A stretch of DNA of 64,000 nt from assembly GCF_036906915.1 (NCBI RefSeq), contig NZ_JBAKHX010000018.1, positions 43,992 to 107,991 on the forward strand, given 5' to 3'. A program made the translations under genes and the position numbers. The notes beneath the pieces are model-generated. The model saw only the letters and a program-made list of their open reading frames with translations. It was not told the origin of the DNA and searched no databases. The DNA comes from Phytohabitans sp036906915 (lineage in GTDB: Bacteria; Actinomycetota; Actinomycetes; Mycobacteriales; Micromonosporaceae). How positions within the stretch are numbered: position 1 is the stretch's first letter; each line of letters starts with the position of its first letter. Below, piece after piece: positions 27,569 to 35,948 of the stretch.

Positions 27569-27619
27569 GTGCGCGAGTCCCTTCCGCGGGTGTCCACGCC
27601 CGCGTATCGGTGCGGATGA

Positions 27620-27719
27620 GCCGAGCGCCCGAAGTGTCTGACTCCCGGGTTGACCCCGGTCACAGTGGCGGGACCGTCCCGGACTCGCACCGGGTTCCTC
27701 CGTCACACGCTCGCTCGGC
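27620..27719 (-). promoter_or_regulatory. Cobalamin riboswitch of the chelatase-cobO-cobB operon
   Basis: Read on the minus strand, an 8-base stem (GCCGAGCG 27719-27712 with CGCTCGGC 27627-27620) closes an aptamer with GGAGGAACCCGGTGCGAGTC, the box CCCGCCACTGTGACCG and GGGAGTCAGACACT. Downstream, CGCGGG/CCCGCG (27604-27599 and 27590-27585) forms a hairpin just before the GAAGGG ribosome site of the chelatase gene, a likely translational switch. Confidence 0.93.
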
Positions 27720-27759
27720 CATGCTAGCGGTGCAGGTGAGGAAGCGATACGCTGCCCAG

Positions 27760-27909
27760 GCCACGGTGTACGGGAAGCCGGTGTGAATCCGGCGTGGTCC
27801 TCGCCACTGTGACCGGGGAGCGCTCCGCTCACCACGCCACTGGGCCGACACTGGTCCGGGAAGGCCGAGCGGAGTGTGCTGATCCGGGAGCCAGGAGACC
27901 GGCCGTGGC
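27760..27909 (+). promoter_or_regulatory. Cobalamin riboswitch of cbtBA
   Basis: A perfect 7-base closing stem (GCCACGG 27760-27766 with CCGTGGC 27903-27909) surrounds ACGGGAAGCCGGTGTGAATC, CTCGCCACTGTGACCGG and GGGAGCCAGGAGACCGG. The aptamer carries a long peripheral hairpin (GGGGAGCGCTCCGCTCACC with GGCCGAGCGGAGTG). It lies 44 bases before cbtB and is transcribed away from the chelatase riboswitch; the two aptamers are only 40 bases apart. Confidence 0.94.
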
Positions 27910-27953
27910 ATTGACCGGATCGCCACGAGGCATGGACGAGAGGAACACCTGGC

Positions 27954-28139
27954 ATGTCGTCGCCCGCACCCTCCACATCGGTTGCTCCCATCCGCGTGCC
28001 CGTCTTCGCGTGGCTGCTCGTCGCTGTCGCGCTGGGCGTCATCTACGTGCTGCTTCAGCTCAGCGGCACCGCGTTCGCCGAGCAGCTGCACGAGTTCACA
28101 CACGACGGCCGGCACGCGCTCGGCGTGCCCTGCCACTAA
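27954..28139 (+). CDS. cbtB: CbtB, small subunit of the predicted cobalt transporter
   Basis: 61 residues, ATG after a GAGAGGAAC ribosome site. One membrane helix (VPVFAWLLVAVALGVIYVLL, about 16-35) is followed by the family's histidine-containing end, with HEFTHDGRHALGVPCH supplying four histidines and a cysteine that probably bind cobalt. CbtAB transporters are recognised by exactly this small subunit next to a larger membrane protein behind a cobalamin riboswitch. Confidence 0.93.
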   Translation: MSSPAPSTSVAPIRVPVFAWLLVAVALGVIYVLLQLSGTAFAEQLHEFTHDGRHALGVPCH

Positions 28140-28144
28140 CCCCC

Positions 28145-28864
28145 GTGACGTCCCTGACACTCGGCGCCGTGCTGCGCCGGGGGGCGCTCTGCGGCCTGAT
28201 CGCGGGCCTCGCGGCCGCGCTGGTCGGGCTGCTCCTCGTCGAGCCGCGCCTCGACGAGGCGATCGCCCTCGAAGAAGCCTCGCACGAGGAGCCCATGTTC
28301 AGCCGCGGCACGCAGGTCTTCGGTGGTGCGGTCGCCGCGGTCGCGGTCGCGGTGTGCCTCGCGCTCGTCGTGGCCGTGGTCTTCGCCGGCGTACGCCACC
28401 GGCTGCCGGCCAGCACCGACTTCGGCCGCGCGGCACTGCTCGCGTTCCTCGGATTCGTGACGGTGGCGCTCCTGCCGGCGGTCAAGTACCCGGCGAACCC
28501 ACCCGGCGTCGGTGATCCCGACACGGTGACCGAGCGCACGGTGCAGTACCTCACCCTCATCGCCGCGGCGATCGCCATATCGTGGCTCGCGTTGCTGGTG
28601 CACCACCGGCTCGCCGGCCGCTCGTGGCCGGCGCAGCACCGCACGGCCACCGCCGTCGCGGTCGCCGCGATCGGATACGTCGCGCTGCTCATGACGTGGC
28701 CGCCGAACCCAGATCCGGTGCCCGACACCATGCCGGCCGACCTGCTGTGGGACTTCCGGGTGGCATCGCTTGGCGAGCTGACCGCACTGTGGACGGTTTT
28801 CGGCTTGACGTTCGCGCTGTCGCTGGTGCCCCGCCGCGCCCCGGCGTCCGCCCGCTCCGCGTGA
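28145..28864 (+). CDS. cbtA: CbtA, membrane subunit of the predicted cobalt transporter
   Basis: 239 residues from GTG, 5 bases after cbtB. Six or so hydrophobic segments (for example GALCGLIAGLAAALVGLLLV, AVAVAVCLALVVAVVFAGV, LIAAAIAISWLALLV and TALWTVFGLTFALSL). The family loop VKYPANPPGVGDPDTVTERT with conserved prolines and ALEEASHEEPMFSRGTQV near residue 40 fit CbtA. It should import cobalt for the corrin pathway encoded on both sides. Confidence 0.92.
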   Translation: MTSLTLGAVLRRGALCGLIAGLAAALVGLLLVEPRLDEAIALEEASHEEPMFSRGTQVFGGAVAAVAVAVCLALVVAVVFAGVRHRLPASTDFGRAALLAFLGFVTVALLPAVKYPANPPGVGDPDTVTERTVQYLTLIAAAIAISWLALLVHHRLAGRSWPAQHRTATAVAVAAIGYVALLMTWPPNPDPVPDTMPADLLWDFRVASLGELTALWTVFGLTFALSLVPRRAPASARSA

Positions 28865-29238
28865 ACCGCGTCACCGTCACGGTCTGCCGCGGCTGCTGCT
28901 GCGGCACCGTGTCGAAACACCCGGACGTCGACCACGACGGCCAGCTGCGAACGTTGCGCGCAGCGGCGGGTCACCAGCACCGGGTACGCGCCAGCGAATG
29001 CCTCAACGTCTGCGATCAGTCCAATGTGGTCGTCGTACAGCCAGCACCGGCGGCCCGGAGCGCCGGCGCCCGCCCGGTGTGGCTCGGCGGCGTTCTCGAC
29101 GACAGGGCGGTGGCGGCCATCACCGACTGGCTCGCAGACGGCGGCCCGGGCGTCGCGGCGGTGCCCGAACCCCTCGCCACCCACGCCTTTCCCGCTCCAC
29201 GCTGGCCCGAGGCCCGAGCTCGCCTAACCGACCGCTGA
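28861..29238 (+). CDS. (2Fe-2S) ferredoxin-domain protein
   Basis: 125 residues from a GTG that overlaps the cbtA stop (GTGA). The N-terminus VCRGCCCGT and the later SECLNVCDQSNVVVVQP give a thioredoxin-fold [2Fe-2S] cysteine pattern, C-x2-C plus C-x3-C with two additional adjacent cysteines. Such proteins often follow cbtBA in actinobacteria; a role in cobalt reduction or chelation is possible. The C-terminal half is a helical stretch with VWLGGVLDDRAVAAITDWLA. Confidence 0.82.
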   Translation: MNRVTVTVCRGCCCGTVSKHPDVDHDGQLRTLRAAAGHQHRVRASECLNVCDQSNVVVVQPAPAARSAGARPVWLGGVLDDRAVAAITDWLADGGPGVAAVPEPLATHAFPAPRWPEARARLTDR

Positions 29239-29310
29239 CCCAGGCCGCGCTGCTCAAGCCCTCAACCCGAGGACGCCGTTGTGTGGCGCCCCTGGGCGGC
29301 GTGGGGTGGC

Positions 29311-30282
29311 CTAGTCGGACAGGAGTTGGAGGACGGCGCGCTCGCGGTCGCTGGTCGAGTCGAGGTCTGCCACCACGCCGTCGGCGAAGAGGTCGAGGAC
29401 GCGGGGGTCCACGTAGGAGGCCCTCGCCACCGCCGGCGTGTTGCCGAGCAGGTCGGCCACCTCCCGCATGACGGCGCTTACCGTACGGCGGCGCTTCGTC
29501 GCCGAGGGCTGCGGCCCGGCCGCAGCCAGCCGCGCCGCCGCCAGTACCGTCGCGTGCCAGGTGCGGAAGTCTTTCGCGGTCATCTCGCTGCGGCTGATCT
29601 CGCGCAGGTACTCGTTGATCTCGTCGCTGCGCACCTCGTGCCACTGCCGCCCGTTGCGGTAGGCGAACAGCCGCACGTGTCCCCGCCGAGCCCGGCGCAA
29701 TGAGCGCAGCACCTCGCACACCGCCGGGTCGTTCACCGTACTGATCTGTTCGATGCCGCCCTTCGCCGGGTACTCGAGGACCACGTAGCCGCGCTGTGCG
29801 CTGGCGTGCTCTGGTCGTAGGGTCGCGACACCGTACGTGGGGTCGGCGCCTGACGCGTACTGCTCGCCGCCCACCCGGAACGCGCCCATGTCGAGGAGTT
29901 TGGCGATCGCGGCCAGCACGCGGTCTCGGCCGAGCCCGCGGCCAGCCAGGTCGGCCTCGATCCGCTTGCGCATCCGCGGCAGGCGGCGCGCCACCCGCAG
30001 CACGTGGTCGTGCTTGGCCTCGTCGCGCTTGGTCCGCCACACGGGGTGGTACAGGTACTGCTTGCGGCCGGCCGCGTCGACACCGGTGGCCTGGATGTGG
30101 CCGCGCTCGTCGGGGCTGATCCAAACCTCGCGCCAAGCGGGCGGGATGACCAGCGACCGGAGCCTGTCGAGCACGTCCGGGTCGGTGATCCGCCGTCCCG
30201 CCTCGTCGATGTACACGAACCCTCGCCCGTGCCGGCGCCTGCCATACCCGGGCCTGCTCGGGTCGCTACGGCGTAGGCGCAC
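29311..30282 (-). CDS. DNA topoisomerase IB (poxvirus-like)
   Basis: 323 residues from GTG. Catalytic residues visible: Arg136 (FRVGGE), Lys174 in the beta-hairpin (YPAKGG), Arg240 and His243 (KDFRTWHA) and the active-site Tyr290 in ARASYVDPRV. The small bacterial type IB enzymes relax supercoils without ATP by a transient 3'-phosphotyrosine. It is the last gene of the glycan operon; its start lies 17 bases inside the glycosyltransferase gene in front of it, so it should be co-transcribed with sugar genes, an odd partner. Confidence 0.92.
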   Translation of the reverse strand: MRLRRSDPSRPGYGRRRHGRGFVYIDEAGRRITDPDVLDRLRSLVIPPAWREVWISPDERGHIQATGVDAAGRKQYLYHPVWRTKRDEAKHDHVLRVARRLPRMRKRIEADLAGRGLGRDRVLAAIAKLLDMGAFRVGGEQYASGADPTYGVATLRPEHASAQRGYVVLEYPAKGGIEQISTVNDPAVCEVLRSLRRARRGHVRLFAYRNGRQWHEVRSDEINEYLREISRSEMTAKDFRTWHATVLAAARLAAAGPQPSATKRRRTVSAVMREVADLLGNTPAVARASYVDPRVLDLFADGVVADLDSTSDRERAVLQLLSD

Positions 30283-31147
30283 AGAGCACTCCGTCCACAG
30301 CCGACAGTATATCTTCGACGGTTACGTCCAGGAGCTTTCCGCGCCACAATGGCCGGTGTTCGGACCGGTCGGGTGGTGGCCCCCAGAGCGCGGGTGACAC
30401 CGTGCCGAACACGGTCACCGACGGGGTCCGGTACGCGGTGGCCAAGTGGGCGATGCCGGTGTCGCCGCTGACCACCAGGCGGGCGTGCGCGACGAGCGCG
30501 GCCAGGTCGCCGATGTCGGTGTCGCCGGCCAGCACCGCCCCGGGTGGCAGGCCAGCGAGAGCGGCCACGTCAGCGGCGCGCGGCGCCTCGGCGGGCGACC
30601 CGGTGACCACCACCCGGTGGCCGCGCCCGCGCAACGCGGCGGCCACGGCGGCGAACCGCGCCACCGGCCAGCGCCGTTCCGGCGCCTTGGCACCCGGGTG
30701 CACGATGGTCAACCCCACCGACCGTGGTGGCGGGCGGCGCACCGCCAGGTCCGACGGGTCGGTGGCGACGCCGTACCAGGACAGCATGCGGCACCAGCGC
30801 CGCACCTCGTGCTCTTCCGCTGTCCACACCGGACCCTCGTGGTGCTCGGCCTCGCGGCACGCGAACGCCATCATCGGCGCCACCCCGGCCGATCGGAGCA
30901 GCCGGTGCGACTGCGGTCCGCGACCGTGCAGGTTGACGGCCACACTGGGAGCGGGCAGCTGGCGCGGCGCCAGCCCATCGCACGGTACGAGCGCGTCGAT
31001 GCCACCGATCAGGTCGACCAGCGGGCCCAGCCACGCGGGCGCGGCGAGCACAAGGGGGCGGTCCGGGAAGGCCGCGCGCAGGCCCCGCAGCGCCGGCACC
31101 ACGGTGAGCAGGTCACCGACGCCCAGAGCGCGAAGTATCAGGATCAT
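30266..31147 (-). CDS. Glycosyltransferase family 9 (heptosyltransferase-like)
   Basis: 293 residues, a GT-B fold of the ADP-heptose:LPS heptosyltransferase family. The N-terminus ILRALGVGDLLTVVPALRGL is the family's first strand-helix, LTIVHPGAKAPERRWPVARF binds the nucleotide sugar, and LVVSGDTGIAHLATAYRTP is the C-terminal DTGxxH motif. It probably adds an activated heptose to an acceptor. It overlaps the SDR gene by 4 bases. Confidence 0.88.
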   Translation of the reverse strand: MILILRALGVGDLLTVVPALRGLRAAFPDRPLVLAAPAWLGPLVDLIGGIDALVPCDGLAPRQLPAPSVAVNLHGRGPQSHRLLRSAGVAPMMAFACREAEHHEGPVWTAEEHEVRRWCRMLSWYGVATDPSDLAVRRPPPRSVGLTIVHPGAKAPERRWPVARFAAVAAALRGRGHRVVVTGSPAEAPRAADVAALAGLPPGAVLAGDTDIGDLAALVAHARLVVSGDTGIAHLATAYRTPSVTVFGTVSPALWGPPPDRSEHRPLWRGKLLDVTVEDILSAVDGVLCAPTP

Positions 31148-31821
31148 GGGTAGGAGGTCTCCTGGTCGGCGCAGACCACGAGCTCCCGCACGACGCAGCC
31201 GGGGGGCTGGTCGAGTGCGAACATCACAGCCGCGGCGACGCTGGCCGGGTCGTTGAGCACGGCGTCGGCGCCGGGCCTGTATCGCTCGTCGCGCTCGTCG
31301 AAGAACGCCGTGCGCATGCCGCCCGGCACCAGCAGCGTGACGTCGACGCTGCCGGCCAGTTCGGCGGCGAGCGCCCGCGTGAAGCCCACCACGCCGAACT
31401 TCGCCGCACAGTACGCGGTGGCGTCGCTGACCGCCTTGACGCCCAATGTGGACGCGACCGTGACGATCGTCCCGTGTGCCTGTTCGAGCGATGGCAGTGC
31501 CGCCCTGACCACCGCCGCCGTGGCGAGCAGGTCGACGGCGATGACGCGCTCCCAGGTCTCCGCCGGCACGTCGGCGAGTCGCCCGGGCACGTCCATACCG
31601 GCGGCGGCGACCACCGCGTCCAAACCGCCCAGTGACGCGGCCGCGGCGCGGGTCGCCTCCTCCGCGGCGCGGGTGTCGGCGAGGTCGCAGTCGGCCCAGG
31701 GCACGCCTTCGGCCGGCGGCCGACGGTCCAGCACGTACGGCCGCCAGCCTTCCTTCGCGGCGGCGGTGACGACGGCGGCGCCGAGGCCGCTCGAACCTCC
31801 GGTGACCAGAACGCTCCTCAT
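31144..31821 (-). CDS. Short-chain dehydrogenase/reductase
   Basis: 225 residues from the ATG at 31821, which overlaps the HldE stop (ATGA). Classical SDR: nucleotide loop TGGSSGLG (7-14), DCDLAD, the AAG motif VVAAAGM, catalytic serine in VASTLG and YCAAK. It is much shorter than HldD (about 310 residues) and is a classical rather than extended SDR, so it is not the ADP-heptose 6-epimerase; it may alter a sugar keto group. An upstream in-frame extension lacks SDR features. Confidence 0.85.
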   Translation of the reverse strand: MRSVLVTGGSSGLGAAVVTAAAKEGWRPYVLDRRPPAEGVPWADCDLADTRAAEEATRAAAASLGGLDAVVAAAGMDVPGRLADVPAETWERVIAVDLLATAAVVRAALPSLEQAHGTIVTVASTLGVKAVSDATAYCAAKFGVVGFTRALAAELAGSVDVTLLVPGGMRTAFFDERDERYRPGADAVLNDPASVAAAVMFALDQPPGCVVRELVVCADQETSYP

Positions 31822-33203
31822 CGTGCTCCCTCCCGCGCAGCGGCGATCATGGTGCTGGTGGAACGACCGTCCAGGTACGGCACGAGAACGGCCTGGCCGC
31901 CCCAGCGCCGCATCAGGTCGGCCTCGGGCAGTTCGGCCGCGTCGGAGCCGTAGTCGCCGCCCTTGACCCACACGTCGGGGCGCAGCCAGGTCAGCACGGC
32001 CTCCGGTGTGGACTCGTCGAAGACGACGACGGCATCGACGCAGCCGAGTGCGGCGAGCAGCCGTGCCCGGTCGGCCTCGCCCACGACCGGCCGTTCGGGG
32101 CCTTTGAGCCCTCGGACGCTGGCGTCGGAGTTGAGGCAGACCACCAGGCAGTCACCGAGCCGGCGGGCCGCTTCCAGGGTCGCGACGTGACCGGCGTGCA
32201 GCAGGTCGAAGCAGCCGCCGGTGGCGACCACCTGCCCGCCAGCGGCCCGCACCCGCGACAGCACCTCACCGGCTGCGTCCCGACCAACCCCGCCGGGGGA
32301 AGGCCGCGGCGAAGAAGAAGACAACAACGAGGACGACACGTACGCCGTGGCGTCCCGTACGGCTTGCTCGACCGCGCGCGACATCAGCTCGCCGCCCGCG
32401 AGCGCCACCGTCACCGCCGCCGCGAAGCTATCGCCCGCACCGCACGCGTCGCCACCGTCCACGACGGACGCTGGTACGACCAGTGGCGTGGGGCCGGCGT
32501 GGCACAGCAACGCGCCGTCGGCGCCCATCGTGACCGCGACCGCGCCGGCACGCCAGCGCCGCCGAAGCTCCTGCGCACCCGCCGTCGCCACGGCGATACG
32601 GCTGCCGCCGTCGACCTCAGAGCCGGACGAGCCGGCGGAAGCGAGCCGGCGCACCTCCGCCTCGTTGGGTGTGGCGAGCCGTACGCCCGGCACCGGTGCC
32701 GGGCCGCGCGGGTGTGGATCCCAGACGACCGGCGCGGACGCCCTCCCGAGCGCCGCCCGCAGGTCCGGTTGCCGGACGAGCCCGCGGCCATAGTCGCTGA
32801 CCAGAATCGCGGTGGCGTCGCGGAGCGCCGCGAGCGCCGCGTCGGGCGCCTCGCCCACCGCGCCGGGCGCACCGCCGCGGTCGAGCCGCAGCATCACTCG
32901 CCCGTCGGCGCGCAGCCGCACCTTCTCCGGCGTCGCGCCGCGCATTGGCAGGGCGTACACCTTGACACCGGCCGCGGACAGCAGCTCGCTCAAGCAGGCC
33001 CCGCCCGCGTCGTCGGCGAGCGCGGTCACCAGGACGACGTCGCCGCCGTACCGCGCGGCGAGCACCGCCGCCAGCCCTGCTCCACCGGGGCGCTCCAATG
33101 CCGACCGTTCATTGAGGACGGGCGCTGGGGCGTCCGGGCACAGCCGTTCCACCGCGCCATCCACATCACGATCCAGCAGCGTGTCACCCACCACGACAAT
33201 CAC
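31818..33203 (-). CDS. hldE: Bifunctional heptose-7-phosphate kinase / heptose-1-phosphate adenylyltransferase (HldE-like)
   Basis: 461 residues from GTG at 33203 (GTGA overlap with the isomerase gene). Residues 1-300 are a PfkB-type kinase with MIVVVGDTLLDRDVDG at the start and the catalytic GAGD at 255-258. A serine-rich linker (SSSLLSSSSPRPSPG) leads to a C-terminal nucleotidyltransferase with TGGCFDLLHAGH (HxGH at 336-339) and VWVKGGDY. This is the HldE/RfaE design: phosphorylation of heptose-7-phosphate at C1, then, after loss of the 7-phosphate by GmhB, adenylylation to ADP-heptose. Nucleotide preference for ATP is assumed from the family. Confidence 0.9.
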   Translation of the reverse strand: MIVVVGDTLLDRDVDGAVERLCPDAPAPVLNERSALERPGGAGLAAVLAARYGGDVVLVTALADDAGGACLSELLSAAGVKVYALPMRGATPEKVRLRADGRVMLRLDRGGAPGAVGEAPDAALAALRDATAILVSDYGRGLVRQPDLRAALGRASAPVVWDPHPRGPAPVPGVRLATPNEAEVRRLASAGSSGSEVDGGSRIAVATAGAQELRRRWRAGAVAVTMGADGALLCHAGPTPLVVPASVVDGGDACGAGDSFAAAVTVALAGGELMSRAVEQAVRDATAYVSSSLLSSSSPRPSPGGVGRDAAGEVLSRVRAAGGQVVATGGCFDLLHAGHVATLEAARRLGDCLVVCLNSDASVRGLKGPERPVVGEADRARLLAALGCVDAVVVFDESTPEAVLTWLRPDVWVKGGDYGSDAAELPEADLMRRWGGQAVLVPYLDGRSTSTMIAAAREGAR

Positions 33204-33808
33204 GAAGACCTCACGAACGAGAGGGCCGGACGGCGCGCGACCAGCGTCGGCAGCGCCAGGTCGATGTGCTCGCACAGCACGTGTACCGAGACCAGGTGCA
33301 GCTCCTGCACGACCTGCGGGTCAGACGACGGCACCGCCAGGACGTCGGAGCACAGCTCGGCCAAGGGGTTCGGGCTCTGTCCGGTGAAAGCCAGCACGCG
33401 CAGCCCCGCCTCGGCGCCTGCCTCAGCGGCAGCGAGCAGGTTGGTGCTGCGTCCGCTGGTCGACATCAGTAGCAAGACGTCGTCCGGGCGGCCGTGCGCC
33501 CTTACCTGCCGCGCGAAGACCTCCTCGAACCCGTAGTCGTTGCCGATGGCGGTCAGCGACGACGTCTCGGCGGTCAACGCGATGGCGGACAGCGGCTGGC
33601 GGTCGTCGCGCAGCTTGCCGACCAGTTCGGCGGCGAGGTGCTGGGCCTCGGCGGCGCTCCCGCCGTTTCCGGCGACCAGCAACCTACCGCCCGCGGCGAG
33701 CGTACGCGCCAGTTCGGTGCCCCAGCGGGCCAGCTTGCCGGCGACCTGCCGATACGGGACCAACGCGGACGCGAACGCCGCCAGGTGGCTGTCGAGTACC
33801 GACGACAT
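33200..33808 (-). CDS. gmhA: SIS-domain isomerase, GmhA-like (sedoheptulose-7-phosphate isomerase)
   Basis: 202 residues. GNGGSAAEAQHLAAELVGKL (47-66) is the GmhA phosphosugar loop, MSTSGRSTNLLAA is the SIS serine loop, and QELHLVSVHVLCEHID carries the catalytic histidine near the end. It should convert sedoheptulose-7-phosphate to D-glycero-D-manno-heptose-7-phosphate, the first step toward the HldE substrate. Its ATG overlaps the preceding stop (TGATG). Identification rests on both motifs and the neighbouring kinase. Confidence 0.88.
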   Translation of the reverse strand: MSSVLDSHLAAFASALVPYRQVAGKLARWGTELARTLAAGGRLLVAGNGGSAAEAQHLAAELVGKLRDDRQPLSAIALTAETSSLTAIGNDYGFEEVFARQVRAHGRPDDVLLLMSTSGRSTNLLAAAEAGAEAGLRVLAFTGQSPNPLAELCSDVLAVPSSDPQVVQELHLVSVHVLCEHIDLALPTLVARRPALSFVRSS

Positions 33809-35019
33809 CAGGCCACCGCCCCGCTCGGCCGGCGCAGGCCGCCGACCGCCTCGTACACCGCGATGAGCTGTTCGGCGGCCCGCTTCCACGAGTAGCACTG
33901 GCGTGCTCGGTCGACGGCGGCGGTGGCGTACGTGAAACGTCGCACGGGGTCGGCGAGCAGTCTGCGCAGCGCGACGCCGAGCGCCCGCGGGTCGCGCGGC
34001 GGCACCAGATCACCGGTCAATCCATCCACGACGGTGTCTGTGATCCCGCCGACAGCTGTCCCGACCACAGGTATACCGCAGGCCATTGCCTCCAGCGGCA
34101 CCAGTCCGAACGGCTCGTACCACGGTGCGGCAGCGACCACGTCGGCCGACCGGTACCAACTCGGCATTTCACTTGCTGGCACCGCGCCGACGAGCCGGAC
34201 CTGGTCGGCCACGCGGGCCGCCTCGGCTTCGGCACGCAGCTTCTGGGCAAGTGGGTCGTCGTCCACGCTGGAGCCTGGCGGCCCGCCGACGATGACGCAT
34301 TCCGCGTCGGGCAACGCGCGCATGGCCCGGATCACGTCGGCGAAGCCCTTGCGCTCCACGAGCCGGCCGACCGTGAGGACGCGGGACCGGTTCGGGTCAC
34401 GAGGCACGGTCGGCCCCTCGGGCGTGAACTTCTCGCTGTTGACACCGGACGGGATGACCGCCAGGCGCGACCGTGGAACGCCCATGCGCACCAGTTCCCG
34501 CACCTCGTCCTGGCACTGCGCGATCACGCGGTCGACGGCTCGGCCGAGCGCCCGCTCGTACCCGATCCGCTTGGGCGGGCTGGTGTCCGCCGCCCCCTGG
34601 TACCGGCGCTTGACGGTGCCGAGCGCGTGGTATGTCTGCACCACCGGGACCCCGGTCTGCCTTCCAGCGGTGAGAGCGGCGAGCCCGCTCATCCAGAAGT
34701 GCGCATGCGCCACGTCGGGTGTCCAGTCGCCGCGCCACTGCTCGACCAGCCGACGCCCGAAGTCCTTCATGTACGGCAGGAGGGAATCCTTCGGCAGCGC
34801 CTCGGGTGGGCCGGCGGGCACGTACACGACCGTGACGCCGTCCATCCGCACCAGATCGGGCGGCTCCTGTGCGTCCCGGCGGGTGTACACGCGCACCTCG
34901 TGACCCTGGTCGACGAGGGCCGCGGCTAACTCGGCGACGTGCGTGTTCTGGCCGCCCGCGTCCTCGCCGCCCAGCGAGGCCAGTGGGCTCGCGTGCTCTG
35001 AGATCATCGCGATGCGCAT
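33808..35019 (-). CDS. Glycosyltransferase family 4
   Basis: 403 residues, start supported by a GAGGAGGAAG ribosome site. GT-B fold with the N-terminal glycine-rich loop SLGGEDAGGQNTHVAELAAA, then VLTVGRLVERKGFADVIRAM and the donor-binding EPFGLVPLEAMACGIPVVGT (E-x7-E). Similar in layout to D-inositol-3-phosphate or sucrose-phosphate-type GT4 enzymes, but the donor is unknown; in this setting a hexose or heptose transfer to the growing glycan is likely. The first 16 bases overlap the gene in front. Confidence 0.88.
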   Translation of the reverse strand: MRIAMISEHASPLASLGGEDAGGQNTHVAELAAALVDQGHEVRVYTRRDAQEPPDLVRMDGVTVVYVPAGPPEALPKDSLLPYMKDFGRRLVEQWRGDWTPDVAHAHFWMSGLAALTAGRQTGVPVVQTYHALGTVKRRYQGAADTSPPKRIGYERALGRAVDRVIAQCQDEVRELVRMGVPRSRLAVIPSGVNSEKFTPEGPTVPRDPNRSRVLTVGRLVERKGFADVIRAMRALPDAECVIVGGPPGSSVDDDPLAQKLRAEAEAARVADQVRLVGAVPASEMPSWYRSADVVAAAPWYEPFGLVPLEAMACGIPVVGTAVGGITDTVVDGLTGDLVPPRDPRALGVALRRLLADPVRRFTYATAAVDRARQCYSWKRAAEQLIAVYEAVGGLRRPSGAVA

Positions 35020-35948
35020 ACTTCCTCCTCAAGCAGCCGGTCCCAATCGGCGAGGAAACGATCGAGGCCGTAGCGGGTGCCGGCGGCCTCACGCGCCCGG
35101 GCGCCAAGACGGCGCGCCGCCTCGGGCTCCTCGAGGAGCCACTGTGCGGCTTCGACGAGCGTGTCGACCCGGGTACTGAGAACGCCCGCGTCCGGCGGAA
35201 CTGCGGCGACGGCTTCGGTGGTGGCGAGCGCCACGACTGGGATGCCCATCGCCATCGACTCGATGAGGCTGAGCCCGAGCGACGTCCAGCGGCACAGGTG
35301 CAGGTAGGCGCGGCGGCGCGCGACCTCCGCGTGCATCCGCGCCTGCGGAACGTCTTCGTGGGCAGTCACGTCCGGTACGGCCAGGCCGGCCACGCCCATG
35401 CCGTACACGTCGAGCGGCGCCACGGCCGCGAACCGCGGCATCAGGTCGGTGCCGGTGACCCGGCCGCGGCGTACCGGCTCGTTGGTCACCACGGCGAACC
35501 GGTCCAGCTCGCCCGTGTAGGAGGCGGTGGGCGGGACGATGCCGTGCTCGACGACGGCGGTGCGGGTGTCGCCGGTGTCCCAGAACAGGTCGTTGAAGTG
35601 GGTGACGTGCACGACGAGCAGGTCGTCCCGGTCGGCCATGGGGTGCCGGCTGTCCGGCACGTCACCCTTGGGGGTGTTGTGCTCGACGTAGATCCTGGGC
35701 ACGCGACGACCGAGCAGGGCGTCCAGCAGGTCCACTTCGGACGGGCGCTGGAGGATAGCGATGTCGATTTCTTCGGAGGAAAGCCGATGCAGCGGAACCT
35801 CGACCACCGTGTCCGGCCACGAGTACGTGCGTGCCCGGCCCAGGCCCCACGGCCCGCGGTCGGGCGTCACCGGCACGAGGTACCGGTGCTTGCCGTGTAC
35901 GAACGCGGTCGTCCACGAGCCGTGCACGTGCCAGAGCAACACGTTCAT
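35004..35948 (-). CDS. Glycosyltransferase (GT4-like, short)
   Basis: 314 residues from the ATG at 35948 (ATGA overlap). It opens MNVLLWHVHGSWTTAFVHGK and ends with a GT-B donor domain containing SLGLSLIESMAMGIPVVALA. The middle IYVEHNTPKGDVPDSRHPMA is unusual. The acceptor-binding half is shorter than in its neighbour. It probably adds another residue to the operon's glycan. An upstream in-frame extension is poor in protein character and is rejected. Confidence 0.8.
   Translation of the reverse strand: MNVLLWHVHGSWTTAFVHGKHRYLVPVTPDRGPWGLGRARTYSWPDTVVEVPLHRLSSEEIDIAILQRPSEVDLLDALLGRRVPRIYVEHNTPKGDVPDSRHPMADRDDLLVVHVTHFNDLFWDTGDTRTAVVEHGIVPPTASYTGELDRFAVVTNEPVRRGRVTGTDLMPRFAAVAPLDVYGMGVAGLAVPDVTAHEDVPQARMHAEVARRRAYLHLCRWTSLGLSLIESMAMGIPVVALATTEAVAAVPPDAGVLSTRVDTLVEAAQWLLEEPEAARRLGARAREAAGTRYGLDRFLADWDRLLEEEVCASR

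Noticed and set aside
27815..27832. GGGGAGCGCTCCGC resembling a CebR box in the cbtBA leader
   Set aside because: It is the arm of a peripheral hairpin of the riboswitch, paired with a distal complementary arm, and only partly matches the operator.
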